Assembly (NCBI GenBank): GCA_903909815.1
Contig: CAIVXG010000201.1
Span: 1 to 64,000, forward strand
DNA length: 64,000 bases
From: an uncultured beta proteobacterium
GTDB taxonomy: Bacteria; Pseudomonadota; Gammaproteobacteria; Burkholderiales; Burkholderiaceae_C
Direction: 5' to 3'
Position numbers and translations under genes: made by a program. How positions within the stretch are numbered: the stretch's first letter is position 1; every line of letters starts with the position of its first letter. Below the pieces are notes generated by a model. The model was not told the DNA's origin, did no database searches, and saw only the letters and a list, made by a program, of their open reading frames with translations. This document shows, one piece after another, positions 8,867 through 21,400 of the stretch.

Positions 8867-10771
8867 CTATTTGCTTGCGATGTCGGCCGAGATCTTTTGC
8901 GCGAACGCTTCGAGAGACATCACACCGAGGTCCAAATTGCCCCGGGCGCGCACTGCAACAGCACCGGCTGCCTTCTCCTTGTCTCCTACGACCAGGATGT
9001 AAGGCAACTTCTGCATTGAATGCTCGCGTATTTTATACGTGATTTTCTCGTTACGCAGATCCAGATCAACTCTAAGCCCTTGATTCTGCAGAGTTTTGGC
9101 AATTTCACGACAGTAATCGGCCTGCGAATCGGTGATATTGAGCACCGCCACCTGCACCGGCGCCAGCCAGGTGGGCAGGGCGCCGGCGTGCTCTTCGATC
9201 AAAATCCCGATGAATCGCTCCAGGCTGCCCACGATGGCACGGTGCAGCATCACGGGCCGATGGCGCGCGCTGTCTTCGCCCACATAGTCGGCGTCTAGAC
9301 GTTCGGTCATGAAGAAGTCCACCTGCATGGTGCCGCACTGCCACTGGCGACCGATCGCGTCTTTCAGTGTGTATTCGATCTTGGGGCCGTAGAAGGCGCC
9401 GTCACCCGGCGACACCTCGAACTCGCAGCCGGAGCGCCGCAGCGCCTCCATCACCGCGAACTCGGCCTTGTCCCAACTCTCGTCGCTGCCGATGCGCTTC
9501 TCGGGGCGAGTTGCCACCTTGTAGATGATGTTCTTGAAGCCGAAGTCGGCGTACACCTTTTGCAACAAGGCCGTGTAGTTGACGCACTCTTCCAGTATCT
9601 GCTCTTCGGTGCAGAAGATGTGGCCATCGTCCTGCGTGAAGCCACGCACCCGCATGATGCCGTGCAGCCCGCCGGTGGCCTCGTTGCGATGGCATTGACC
9701 GAACTCGCCGTAGCGCAGCGGCAGGTCGCGGTAGCTCTTGAGTCCCTGCTTGAAGATCAGGATGTGGCCCGGGCAGTTCATCGGCTTGAGCGCGTAGTCG
9801 CGCTTTTCCGACTCGGTGGTGAACATGTTGTCGCGGTACTTTTCCCAGTGGCCGGTTTTCTCCCACAGCGACTTGTCGAGCAACTGCGGCCCTTTGACTT
9901 CGAGGTAGCCGTTGTCGCGGTAGACCTGGCGCATGTACTGCTCCACGCCTTGCCACACGGTCCAGCCCTTGGGATGCCAGAACACCAGGCCGGGGGCATG
10001 GTCGTCGATGTGAAACAAGTCGAGCTCGCGCCCGAGTTTGCGGTGGTCGCGCTTCTCGGCCTCCTCCAGCATCGTCAAATGCTGCTGCAACTCGTCCTTG
10101 GTGGCCCAAGCCGTGCCGTAGATGCGTTGCAGCATCTCGTTCTTGTGGTCACCACGCCAATAGGCGCCGGCCAGCTTCATGAGCTTGAAGTGCTTGAGCT
10201 TGCCCGTGCTGGGCACGTGCGGGCCGCGGCACAGGTCTTCGAACTGGCCTTCGCGGTACAGCGACACTTCCTGATCGGCCGGAATGCTGCCGATGATCTC
10301 GGCCTTGTAGTGCTCCCCCAGGCCCTTGAAGTACACCACCGCGTCGTCGCGCGCCAGCACGCGGCGCGTGATGACCTCGTCCTTGTCGGCCAGGTTCGCC
10401 ATCTTGCGTTCGATCGCCGTCAAGTCTTCGGGCGTGAACGGGCGTTTGTACGAAAAGTCGTAGAAGAAACCGTTTTCGATCACCGGCCCGATCGTCACCT
10501 GCGCATCAGGAAACAGTTCTTTCACCGCGTAGGCAAGCAAGTGCGCGGTGGAGTGGCGAATCAGCTCCAGCCCGTCGGCGTCTTTGGCGGTGACGATGGC
10601 AAGCGTTGCGTCGGTGCTGATGGCGTGGCTGGTGTCCACAAGCTTGCCGTCGACCTTGCCGCCCAACGCCGCCTTGGCCAGACCGGCGCCAATCGATGCC
10701 GCCACTTGGGCCACCGTGACCGGCCCAGGAAATTCGCGCTTGGAGCCGTCGGGAAGAGTGATGTGAATCAT
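8867..10771 (-). CDS. thrS: Threonyl-tRNA synthetase
   Basis: 634 residues from the ATG of [16 protein letters not shown] at 10771; a 15-residue upstream extension is not family-like. Domains: TGS (1-62), second additional domain with the editing [15 protein letters not shown] motif (H-x-x-x-H), class II core with motif 2 ([26 protein letters not shown]) and Zn ligands including the Cys in NCPGHI, and an anticodon domain ([14 protein letters not shown] to the end). It charges tRNA-Thr. The thrS-infC-rpmI-rplT order is conserved across bacteria. Confidence 0.98.
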   Translation of the reverse strand: MIHITLPDGSKREFPGPVTVAQVAASIGAGLAKAALGGKVDGKLVDTSHAISTDATLAIVTAKDADGLELIRHSTAHLLAYAVKELFPDAQVTIGPVIENGFFYDFSYKRPFTPEDLTAIERKMANLADKDEVITRRVLARDDAVVYFKGLGEHYKAEIIGSIPADQEVSLYREGQFEDLCRGPHVPSTGKLKHFKLMKLAGAYWRGDHKNEMLQRIYGTAWATKDELQQHLTMLEEAEKRDHRKLGRELDLFHIDDHAPGLVFWHPKGWTVWQGVEQYMRQVYRDNGYLEVKGPQLLDKSLWEKTGHWEKYRDNMFTTESEKRDYALKPMNCPGHILIFKQGLKSYRDLPLRYGEFGQCHRNEATGGLHGIMRVRGFTQDDGHIFCTEEQILEECVNYTALLQKVYADFGFKNIIYKVATRPEKRIGSDESWDKAEFAVMEALRRSGCEFEVSPGDGAFYGPKIEYTLKDAIGRQWQCGTMQVDFFMTERLDADYVGEDSARHRPVMLHRAIVGSLERFIGILIEEHAGALPTWLAPVQVAVLNITDSQADYCREIAKTLQNQGLRVDLDLRNEKITYKIREHSMQKLPYILVVGDKEKAAGAVAVRARGNLDLGVMSLEAFAQKISADIASK

Positions 10772-10909
10772 GATGGAAAAAGGAAAAGCGCGGCTCGTAC
10801 CGCGCCCTGTTGACAAAGGAATGATTTTAGCCGCTGGGCCGCCGTTGCAGCCTCGCGGCTTTCGCAGCCAATAGGGGGCGTTACCGCAGCCCCACCCAAC
10901 CCCTTCTGT

Positions 10910-11074
10910 TCACGTCAAAGCGTGTTCTTCGGACTCGACCGATAGGCGCATCCCTGATTCAAGTCGCCGGATGCGAACGCGCATCTTTGCTTGGACCCGC
11001 TTGTCACGCAAGCTGTACAGCCAGTCGGTCAGCGACACCCTCCCGTCCTCGGCCTGGTCCCGCAACGCGCCCAT
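10910..11074 (-). pseudogene. Remnant of a RelE/HigB-type (Gp49-like) toxin gene
   Basis: A 54-codon frame from ATG at 11074 to TGA at 10910-10912. Its middle, LTDWLYSLRDKRVQAKMRVR then IRRLESG, strongly resembles the N-terminal half of Gp49/HigB-like toxins (pattern F-x-x-WL-x-x-LRD-x-x-A-x-x-I-x-x-RI-x-R-x-E-x-G). The usual downstream G-D-x-K and catalytic part is missing and the frame ends early, so it is a truncated copy. A small inverted repeat lies just upstream. No antitoxin gene follows it before hlyD. The assignment rests on pattern similarity. Confidence 0.5.
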
Positions 11075-11079
11075 AATCG

Positions 11080-11097
11080 TTGTAGCCTAAAGTACAA
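11080..11097. promoter_or_regulatory. Candidate toxin-antitoxin operator
   Basis: TTGTA and TACAA form an inverted repeat with an 8-base spacer, six bases upstream of the toxin remnant's ATG. TGTA/TACA dyads at this position are typical of HigBA-like autoregulated promoters. It is probably a relic. Confidence 0.35.
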
Positions 11098-11118
11098 AAA
11101 TGAAGTGAGGGAGTCTGC

Positions 11119-12498
11119 TCAACGTTCCCGCGCCGCCTCCTGCGCCACCCTTTGTACAGGCGAGAGCAAATACTCCAACACCGATCTCTTGCCCTGATGG
11201 ATCTCAGCCTGCACCACCATGCCAGGCGTGAGTTTGAATCGCTCGCCGTTGCCGGAGGTCAACTCTTGTGTCTGCAACTGCAACAGCGCCTTGTAGCTTT
11301 GCGGGCTCTGGCCCTGCGCGTTGGCGCGCTGCGGATCGTTCGCGGCCGAGTCGGCGCCCACGACTTGCACCACACCTTCGAGCAATCCGTACTTCTGGAA
11401 GGGGTAGGCCTGCAGCTTGAGTCGCACCATTTGCCCCGGCACCACAAAGCCCACATCCGCGTTCTTAATCGCCACCTCGGCGATCAGCGGCTCGTTGCGC
11501 GGCACGATGTTGAGCAGCACCGCACCGGGCTGCACCACCGCGCCGGGGGTGGCTGTGATCATGTCTTTCACAGTGCCCGCCTCGGTCGCCTTGAGCGCCA
11601 GCAGGCCCGACTTGTAGGCCTGCTTTTGCAACTCACCATGGGTGCGTTCCTGCTGGGATTGCGTATCCATGCGCTCGTTGCGCAACTGGCTGCGGTAGTT
11701 CGACTGGATCTGCGCCAGCTTGGCGTGCGACTGATCCAGGGCCGCGCTCAAGGCGGCAACGTTGGACTGCTGGCTCTTGAGTTCCTGCTCTTTCTCGATC
11801 TTTTCTCGCAGCTTGTCGTTCGCACCCAGGGCGCTGAAGAATCCTTCCTTGACCAGTAGTTCGTGCGAATCGGCAGCCTTTCGGTACAGCGGTACGGTGG
11901 CCTGTAGCTTCGCCAGTTGCTGCTGCGCCGAGCCGAGTTCGTGCTGGGCCCGCTCCAGTGTCGCCTGCTCCTGATTCAGCGCATCCCGGTAGCTCTGCCG
12001 GTGCGACTGGTATTGGGCCAGTACCTGGGCCGCCACGTCTCTGGGATCGCTGGCCCTAATCTGCAGTGGCGTGTCCTGCAACTCGGCGTCGATGCGGCGC
12101 AGGCTTAATGCCTTCAATGCCGCATCGGCGCTGAGCGTACCCATGTCGGCGCTGGCGGTGGTGGCGTCCATGCGCAGCAGCACCTGGCCGGCAGCGACCT
12201 CATCGCCCTCGCGCACCAGCACCTCGCGCACGATGCCCCCTTCAGCTGGCTGCAATACTCGGCTGTAGTTGCGCGGCACCAGGCGCCCATCGGCCGTGGC
12301 AATGATGTCCAGTTGCCCCCAAAAACCCCATGCCGCCAGCGCAGCGAACAGAACCATAGTGACGTAGCCCACCGTGCGCGGCAGGCGCGCAGGCGGGTTT
12401 TCCTGCATCGCCAGCAGATTGGGGGCGAAGTCTTGTGCCGTCAGCTCAACCACAACGGCCCCTGTACGACCTGTGCGCGGGGTTTGAGTGCTTGCCAT
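11119..12498 (-). CDS. Type I secretion membrane-fusion protein (HlyD family)
   Basis: 459 residues. Layout: cytoplasmic N-terminus (1-42), one membrane segment (about 43-61, VGYVTMVLFAALAAWGFWG), a lipoyl-like half (GGIVREVLVREGDEVAAGQV, about 87-106), a long Gln/Ala-rich coiled coil (about 120-300), the second lipoyl half (AGTVKDMITATPGAVVQPG), and a C-terminal beta-barrel with HlyD signature features (VVPGQMVRLKLQAYPFQKYG). It links the inner-membrane ABC exporter to a TolC-type channel. The ATG lies 58 bp inside the end of the giant RTX gene, implying tight coupling; an internal ATG at 12408 would avoid the overlap. No TolC homologue is in the window. Confidence 0.93.
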   Translation of the reverse strand: MASTQTPRTGRTGAVVVELTAQDFAPNLLAMQENPPARLPRTVGYVTMVLFAALAAWGFWGQLDIIATADGRLVPRNYSRVLQPAEGGIVREVLVREGDEVAAGQVLLRMDATTASADMGTLSADAALKALSLRRIDAELQDTPLQIRASDPRDVAAQVLAQYQSHRQSYRDALNQEQATLERAQHELGSAQQQLAKLQATVPLYRKAADSHELLVKEGFFSALGANDKLREKIEKEQELKSQQSNVAALSAALDQSHAKLAQIQSNYRSQLRNERMDTQSQQERTHGELQKQAYKSGLLALKATEAGTVKDMITATPGAVVQPGAVLLNIVPRNEPLIAEVAIKNADVGFVVPGQMVRLKLQAYPFQKYGLLEGVVQVVGADSAANDPQRANAQGQSPQSYKALLQLQTQELTSGNGERFKLTPGMVVQAEIHQGKRSVLEYLLSPVQRVAQEAARER

Positions 12499-15400
12499 TG
12501 GGTGTTGCCTGCGGCCATATCCGTCTGCGCTAACGTCAGTCCTAGACCGGCCAAGGTTCCCGCGTTGGCGTATTGGAAGCTCAGGTCGCCCCCCAGTGCC
12601 TGCGTGGTTGAGCCTGACAGGTGCGCGTCCAGCAGGCTGTTCATCGCCGCCCAGCCGTTGGCGTTGCTTGCGCTTTTCGCCACCGCCAAGTCGAAGTTCT
12701 TCACCAGTTTGGAAAAATCAAACACTTCCACGACCTGTGCTGCCCCGGTGTCGGCGCCAGCTGCGCGGTAGCTGTCGGCCGCACCAATGATCTGCAACTG
12801 CGAGACCGTCTTGGCGGGGGTCGTACCATACCAGTTCTGCAGCGTCAGGTTGTCGCCCTGACCCAGGTCCACGACGAGGTTGGTGCCACTCTTGCGCAAC
12901 CTGAGGTCGGCGTACTGGATACCGTGTCCCAGGCTCAGTACGTCGTTGGCCAGCGCCTCTGCGCCGAACAGCACGGCGTCTGCACCATCGCCTCGATTGA
13001 AGGCGACCAGATCGGCGCCGCGGCCCAGGTTCAAACTGTCGTTGCCGGCACCACCTGCAAGCCAGCTTGCACCATTGCCATCGGTGAGCACGTCGTTGCC
13101 CAGACCGCCGTCAAAGACATTGGTGCCCAGCGTATCGAGCAGGGTATCGTTACCCGCGCCGCCTTGCAGCACATCGCTCCCGGCGCCGCCATCCAGGCTG
13201 TCGTTGCCCGCCCCGCCAAGCAGCAAGTCATTGCCCGATGAGCTCCACAGGGTGTCGTTGCCGTCGCCGCCATCGAGCGTGACATTGCCGTAAGCAAAAA
13301 CGCTGCTTGTCAAGTCGACGACATCGTTTCCTCCTCCGCCCTCGATGCGCTCAATGCCGACAAAACGCGGGCTGTAGCCGTTGGGGCTGGCGCTATAGGA
13401 GTCGTCCAGTACGATGATGTCGTTGCCGCTGCCACCTTTGAGCGTGTCGTTGTCCGTGCCGCCGTCAAAGGCATCAAAGTTGCGTATCGCGCCCGAGATC
13501 ATGACCTTTTGGCCGGAACCCGGGTTGCCGGGGCTGCCTGAGTTGAGGCACGCAAAGTTGGCGCTCCAGATGCCGTCGCTGCTCGTGAGCAGGGTGTCGT
13601 TGCCGGCACCACCTTGCACCAGGTCAACGCCGCTGCCTCCAGTGAGAATGTCATCGCCTGCTCCTCCGCTCAAGGTGTCGTTGCCCGCGCCACCGTCCAG
13701 GCGGTCGTCTCCGGCTCCTCCCGCGATGTTGTTATTGCCTCCATCACCCATGATGACGAGGCCAGGGATAGGGGACACGCTCAGCGAAAAATCGTTGCTC
13801 ACGCTCGCACCGGCGCTGTCGGTCGCGATGACCCTGAGGTTCACGCTGCCCACGGCACTGTGGGTCGGCGTGCCGCTGAAGCTGCGGGTGGCCGGATTGA
13901 AACTCAACCAGGTTGGCAATGGCGTGCCGTCAGCCATGGCCGCGCCATAGGTCAGCGTGTCTCCCGCGTCCACGTCGGCAAATGTATTGGCGGGAACAAC
14001 GTAACTCCAGACGGAACTCTCCTGAGCGCTCTGGTTCGGTAGCGCCCACGCCACTGTCGGCGCATCGTTGGTGTTGCCCACACTCAGCTCAAACGTGCCA
14101 CTGGCACTGGCGCCCGCGCTGTCCGTGGCTGCAAATTCGATACTCAGCTTACCCACGTCGCCATTTCCCGGTATGCCGCTGAACGTACGGCTGACGGCAT
14201 CAAAACGCAACCAGTTCGGTAAGCTTGTGCCGTCGCTCATCGTGGCCGACCAACTCAGACTGTCGCCCACATCCACGTCGGTGACGGCGTTGATCGGCAG
14301 CGTATAGCTGAACAGGCTGTCTTCGCTGGCAGTCTGGCTGGCGAAGATATTGGCTGCGCCAAATGTGGTGTCCAAACTTCCGTCAGCGTTGTAGCGCGCC
14401 AGGGCCATGTCCTCGCTGCTGCCGATCCACGCTCTGCCGACAATGATAATTTTTCCATCCGGTTGCACCGTAACGCCTTCGCCAAAATTGAAAGTCGAGT
14501 CAAAGCGTGTTGCGACTTTTCCGTCGCCTCCGAAGCTGATGTCCAGACTTCCATCGCTGTTGTAGCGCACCAGCGAAAACGCATAGTCGCTGTCGCTTTT
14601 GATGAAACCCGCCACTAAAATCTTGCCATTCGACTGCAACGCCATGGAACTGCTCTTGTTGTCGGAAGAATCAATATCTGTGACAACTTTTCCACCTCCC
14701 CCAAAGCCGGCGTCCAAGGAACCGTCGCTGTTGTAGCGCACCACGGCAAAGTTGCTGGCATCGCTGCTGGCGCTGTAGCTGTATCCCGCCACCAGAATTT
14801 TTCCATCGCCCTGCAGCGCAACACTGGAGGCCAGGTCTTGCGAACCAACACCTGGCAGAAAATTGCTGATATTCGTGGTGACGCTGCCAACCCCGTTGAA
14901 GCCGGCATCCAGGGCGCCTGACGCGGTGTAGCGGGCCAGCGCAAAATCCCAGCCAGTGGTAGCGTCCAAGCTGTAGCCTGCGACCACGAGCCTGCCATCG
15001 GACTGGGCCGCCACCGATTGCCCACGATCAGTGGACGTACCCAGCGCAGTGATGACGCTGCCGCCACCGTTCAAACTGGCATCGAGCGAACCATCGCTGT
15101 TGTACCGAACCAGGGAAAACCTATCCTGGTCACCGCTCAGACTGTCACCCGCCATCAAGATCTTGCCATCGGCCTGCAAACTCATGGAGAAGCCCGCGTA
15201 CTGAGACGAGCCCAAGGCCGTAGTGAGCTTGCCGCCGACGCCAAAGCTGCCGTCCAAGGATCCGTTGGCGTTAAAGCGGGCGATGGCAAAATCGTAGCGG
15301 GTGTTGGCGCTGTTGTAGCCGCCGCTTCGGCTGAAGCCGGCCGCGAGAATCTTGCCATCGGCCTGCACGGCCACGGACTGGGCTTGGTCGAAATCGGTAC

Positions 15401-18400
15401 CGAATCGCGTCGTAACTTTGCCGTCGCCATCAAAACTGCGGTCAAGCGAGCCATCGCTGTTGTAGCGAGCCAGTGCGAAGCTGCCGCCGCTGGTCCCTGC
15501 GACCACGATCTTGCCGTCGGCCTGCACTGCTGCCGCATATGCTTCATCGTCAGCCAATACAAAGTCAGTCGTGACTTTTCCGGTACCGCCCGCGGAAATG
15601 ACGGGCGCGTCGTTCACCGCCGTCAGGTTGAAGCTGATCGTTTTCGGGCTGACGTCAAAGCTGCCGTTCTGGTCCTTGACGCAGAAGCTGAAGCTGGCGT
15701 AATTCGCGCCGTTGGCATTGGCGGCAGGCGTAAACACCAGGTTCACCAGACTGGCCGCGGCAATCACCTGACCCGAAGTCACGGCAACTCCACACCATGC
15801 CAGACCGCCAGCGCCAGGCAAGCTGTCGATGCGCACCGCGCTCAAGGAGTCGCCCACGTCCACGTCATTGAATCCAAAATCGACCGCACCGAACACGTAG
15901 GGCGTGTCTTCTTTGCTGCTGATCAGTTTGCTGACGCCGGTGGGTGCGTCGTTGGTGTTGACAACGGTAAGGTCGAAGCTGCTGCTCGCGCTGCCAGAGG
16001 CAGAGTCGGTCGCTGTGACTTTAAGGGTCAGGCACCCGACCTCGTTGTTGCCGGGCGTGCCGCTGAATGTGCCACTGGCGCTATCGAAGCTCAGCCAGGT
16101 GGGCAAGGCGCCCTCGTTGTTCCATGTCGCGGTCATCGACAGCGTGTCGCCTGCGTCCGCATCAGCAAAGGAGTTGGCGGGAATCACCCAACTCCAGGCT
16201 GCATCCTGCAGCGTGCTTTGATCGGGCAGCGCCGTGAGCACCGTTGGCGAATCGTTCACCGCCGTCACATTGATGCTGAGCGTGCTCGGGCTGTCGGCAA
16301 AGGTGGCGTTCTGGTCCTGCACCGAGAAGTTGATGCTGGCGTAGTTGGCACCATTGGCGTTGGCCGTCGGCGTAAACACCAGGTTCCCCAGGCTGGCAGC
16401 GGCAATCACCTGTCCTGCGCTGACGTTCGCGCCGCCAAGCTCGAGGCTGCCCACTGCGGGCAGGCCTTCGATGCGCACGGCATTCATGCTGTCGCCTACA
16501 TCCACGTCGCTGAAGCCAAAGTCGGCGGCGCTGAAGAGATAGGCGGTATCTTCGTCGGTCGAGATCAGTTTGTTGGCTCCGGTGGGGGCGTCGTTGCTGT
16601 TGATGACGGTCAGGTCAAAGCTGGAACTCACGCTCGCACCGACAAGGTCTGTGGCCGTGAGTTTCAAGCTCGTGCTGCCGACATCGCTGTTGCCGGGCGT
16701 GCCGCCGAAAGTGTGCGTCGAGGCATCAAAGCTCAGCCAATTCGGCAATGCGCTGCCATCGCTCAGCGTCGCTGAGTAGCTGAGGCTGTCACCCAAATCC
16801 ACATCAGCGAAGCTGTTGGCAGCAACCCGATAGCGCCAGGCAACATCTTCCTGTGCACTTTGATTCTGCAGCGCAGCGCCAACCGTAGGCGCATCGTTCA
16901 CCGCGGCGACGCTGAAAGTGAGCGTGGCCGTGCTGGCGGCGAAGGCTCCATGCTGATCCATGACGGAGAAGTCAAAGTCGGCGTAGCTGACGCCATTGGC
17001 GTTGACTGCAGGGGCAAAGCTCAAGCCGCTCAAGTGCGCCGCCTCGATGACCAGCCCTGTGGACACCACAGCGCCATCGAGTGTGAGACTGCCCGCTGCA
17101 GGCAAACGGTCGATGCGCACTGCGCTCAAACTATCGCCAACGTCCACATCGCTGAAACCAAAGTCCGCTGCACTGAGCGCGTACACCGCGTCCTCGTTGA
17201 GGGCGATCAGCTTGTTGGCGCCGACGGGCGGGGCGTTGGCTTTGAAAACGCCCAGGTCGAACGTGCTGCTCACGCTGGCCCCCGCGTTGTCGGTGGCTTT
17301 GACCTCGACACGCAGATTGCCAACATCGCTGCTTCCGGGCGTGCCGCTGAATGTGCGACTGGCGGCGTCAAAACTCAGCCACGCCGGTAAGGCGCTGCCG
17401 TTGCCCAGTGTGGCCGTCAGGGCCAGCGTATCGCCCGCGTCCACGTCCGCAAAAGTATTGGCGGGAACAACGAAGCTGAAGGCCGTGCCACCGAGGATGG
17501 TCTGTGTCGCCAGGGGAGCCATGAGCAAGGGTGCGTCATTGATGTTTTCCACTGTGAGGCTGAAGTAGCTGTTGACATTCAGTCCGCTGCTGTCGGTCGC
17601 CTGCAGCCGCAGCTTCAGCGTACCAACGTCATCGTTGCCGGGCTTGCCGCTGAAGGTTCCGGTTCCTGGGTTGAAACTAAGCCAAGAAGGCAGAGGTTTG
17701 CCGTCGCTCAATGAGGCGCGGCAACTCAGCACATCACCAGCGTCCGCATCCATGAAGGTGTCGATGGGCAAGGTGAATATCAGCATCGACTCCTGCGCCA
17801 CACTCTGGCTGGCAACCGGCGTATGCACTGTCGGCGCGTGCATCATGGGATCGGCCAACGCGGCCACGTTCCAGCGGGTGCCATCGGCAAATTCCACCCG
17901 CTCCACACCGACTCCATAGGCAGGATTCCAGTCGACAAGCGCGCGGTCGTTCTGGTTCAACGAAAAAGTCACAGTTCCAGCCGCGACGGTGACCGTAACG
18001 TCTTCGGGCGCGATGCCCGCGCCCATCACGAGGGTGTCAATGTTGCCCGCGGTTCCGTCTGAATCCGTCATCCGGTCCACACCGTAACCCAGGCCAAACA
18101 GATAGCGGTCGTTGCCCTTTCCACCTACCAGCGCGTCGTTGCCACCTTTCCCGTCCAGCACATTGGCACCGTCGTTTCCAGTGATCACGTTATCCAACTC
18201 ATTACCTGTACCCCGAATCGCATAGCCAAAAGCCACACCATAGAACGAACTCGCCACAAACCCGTCGAGTATCAGGTTTTCCAGATTCGCGCCCAAGGTG
18301 TAGTCGTAAATGGTTTTGACTGTGTCGGTGCCCTCGTCTGGCTGCTCCTGAATCGTGGACTGCAGCACCGTTTGAGTCGAATTGTCGGAAAATGTGCGCC

Positions 18401-21400
18401 CAGGGCCCGCTATATTGGTCAGATAGGCCTGGTTGTAGATGTTGTAGACGCCGCTATTCAGGAAGTAGTCGAAATATTTGCCGCTGTCGAGGTAATACGT
18501 GTCGTTACCTGTGCCACCAGCCAGCGTGTCGGCGCCACCCATGCCGTACAAGCGATCATCGCCCGCCATTCCGTACAGGATATTCGCGTTTGCATTTCCC
18601 ACGATGATGTTATTCAGCGCATTGCCCCTGCCAACACGCGCCGTGCTGCCGGCGGCGAGTTCAAGTATGCCGATGCCTGCATCCAGTTCGCGATCAATCG
18701 AACTCACCACCCGGGAGATTGCACCCTCGGCGGCGTTCTGCGCCACAACCCGATCCCCGTCACTGTCGACGTATGCGGTACTGCCATCAATTTGCCCGGC
18801 AGCAAAGAACGTCGTTCCCGTGTGTAGATTGGGAAGAAACACCATCGTGTCGTCTCCGCCCTGGCCGTCGATGATGTCACCGTACCGCGCCGTAATCTCA
18901 TTGTCGGCAGAATTACCCGTGGCTGTGAACTTGGCATAATCGCGGCCCTGTAGCGTGAGGTCTTCCACGTTATCCGGCAATGTGTAGCTGGAGTCAGCGA
19001 CCACCGCATCAACTCCCTCGCCGGGAAGTTCAACGACCTTATCCCACCCCGATAGCTCAAGCCTGAGTTGGTAGGTATCGTCCCCTGCTCCTCCTTGCAA
19101 GGTATCGACCCCATCCCCACCATCGAGCACGTTGTTGCTTGTGTTACCCACCAACAGGTTGTTCAGCGCATTGCCTGTCGCATCAATGCTGCGCACTCCG
19201 GTCAACGTCAGATTTTCCATATTGGCACCGAGAGTCCAAGTCACTGACGACAGTACCGTGTCATTGCCCTGGTTGGCGCCTTCCGTGATTGTGTCGCCCT
19301 TGTGGTCGACCACAAACACATCATCCCCCGCCGTGCCGGTCATGGCATTGGGCGTGCCCACAAGGGCGTGGGCATTGATCGCCGCGCTGTCCCATACCGT
19401 TGCATCGGAAAACACGATGCGTTCAATCGCCGCCGCACTGCTGAAGTAATTCTCCACCGTTACCTGATCCGGGCCCGCATTCAGTACCAGCACGAGGCTG
19501 TCGTCCACCCGGTACAAAGTCACATCGGCCGCGACGATGCCACTTCCCAACTCCAGCGTGTCCGTGCCGCCGCCCAAGTTCACCTCGTTGATGACATCCT
19601 GCGCATCGCCGCGGCCAAAACGGTAGGTGTCGTCACCCGTACCGCCGCACATGGTGTCGCACCCCACGCCACCGGCCAGCGTATCGTTGCCCGCATCGCC
19701 CTGAAGCCAATCGTTACCCAAGCCCCCCAGCAGGGTATCGTTGCCTCCGTCGCCATACAGCGTATCGTTTCCCTCTCCTCCGTCCAGGTAGTCGCTGCCC
19801 TGGTCAGTTAACGCCAATCCATCGTCGTCGCCGCGCAGCAGATCATCGCCCGCGCCTCCGTACAGCGTGTCGTCCTTGCCGCTGCCCCACATCCTGTCGT
19901 TACCGTCGCCACCATCAAGGAAGTCGTTGCCGTGGCTGGCACCGCTCAGGTAGGCCGTGTTGTCGTCGCCAATGAGCACATCATTCCCTGACCCGCCAAA
20001 CAGCGTGTCATCCTTGCCGCCGCCAATGAGTTGGTCGCTGCCGACCCCACCGTCTAGGTAGTCGTTGCCGTGATACTGGCCGGGTGTGATCGCATCGTCG
20101 CCATACAGTCGGTCGTTGCCCGCTCCGCCGTAGATCTGGTCGGCACCGCCATTGCCCCAGATCGTGTCGTTTCCGTCTCCGCCATCCAGCCAGTCATCCC
20201 CATGCTCCGCCCCTGCCAGGCCGTGGTAGTTGGCCGCCAGCATCGCCGACTCGGCTCCTGTGGGGGTGCTGGCGTCCTCGTTGAAGTCGCCAAAGATCAG
20301 GTCATCGCCCGCGCCGCCCAGAATCGTGTCTGCGCCCGACCAACCCACCCCTTGGTCGTTGCCCGCTCCCAGGTCGATATAGTCGTTGCCCAGCTCGCCG
20401 TCGACAAAGTCGTTTCCCGCGCCAGTCGTAATCACGTCGGCGCCACCGTCGGGCGCGATGTAGGGAATGTGCTCGTAGTAGTAAGGGACGTCGTGATTGA
20501 CGCCACTCAACAAATTGCCGAGAAGGAAATAGGTGTATTTGTGCGTGCTGCTGTCCTGATAAAAACCGACCTGGGCCACACCCCAGCCCTCGACAAGTGC
20601 GCTGTTCAATGTCAGGAAGCTGTCTCCCAGCACCAAATCATCGCCACCGCCACCCACGATTGTGTCCATGCCACCGCCGCCGGACAGGGTGTTGTAGGCG
20701 TTCGTAGCGCCGATGAGCACGTCATCCCCTTGGGCGCCATACAGGTTGTCCACGGTCGTTCTGCTGACGATGGGGTCCTGCGACTGTTTCGCGGCCGTGA
20801 TGGCGTCATCGATACTGAGTTCTGCGCCACCATACAACCAGTCGTTGCCACCCCCGCCCCACAACCAGTCCGATCCGCCCGCGCCCACGATTTCCTCTGG
20901 GCGGTCGCTGCCAATGATTTGGTCCTGGCGCTCGGTGCCGCTGACATGATAGGAACTGACGCCGTCGTAGCGGGCCTGCGTGAGGTCCGTTTGCGTGGAG
21001 CCACCGGCGTCAAAACCGACTCCGATGTTGGCTTGTGCCACAGGGGGTGGCGCGGCTGGGCCTGTGCTCAGGTTGAGGCCGAGTTGGCCGTTGCTCCAGT
21101 TCTTGATGAGGACGGTGCCCTTGACGGTGCTGGCGCCTTCGCTTGTACGCTGACCGATGACCAGGTCCGCTGCGACCATGGTGTAGACGTATTTCTTGTC
21201 GTTGCTCTCCCAGACGTTGTCCAAGGCTTTCTTGCCCCCAGACAGGGGGGAGCCGCTGTCGATGATGATTTGTCCCAGGCCATCGCTGTCGGTGATGGTG
21301 TCATGGCCGAAGGCACCGATGAAGCTGTAGGTATCGGTGCCTGAGCCGCCAAGAAGTGTGTCGTTGCCTTCGCCACCGATGAGAGAGTCGTCGCCTGCAT

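Noticed and set aside
13030-13740. Regular short repeats resembling a CRISPR array
   Set aside because: They encode RTX nonapeptides in frame, vary at synonymous and coding positions, and lack uniform repeats with unrelated spacers.
15018-16775. Long plus-strand open frame inside the giant RTX gene
   Set aside because: It is antisense to repetitive coding DNA with GC-biased third positions; the minus-strand reading gives recognisable cadherin-like and delta-60 repeats, and the plus-strand product has no recognisable domain.
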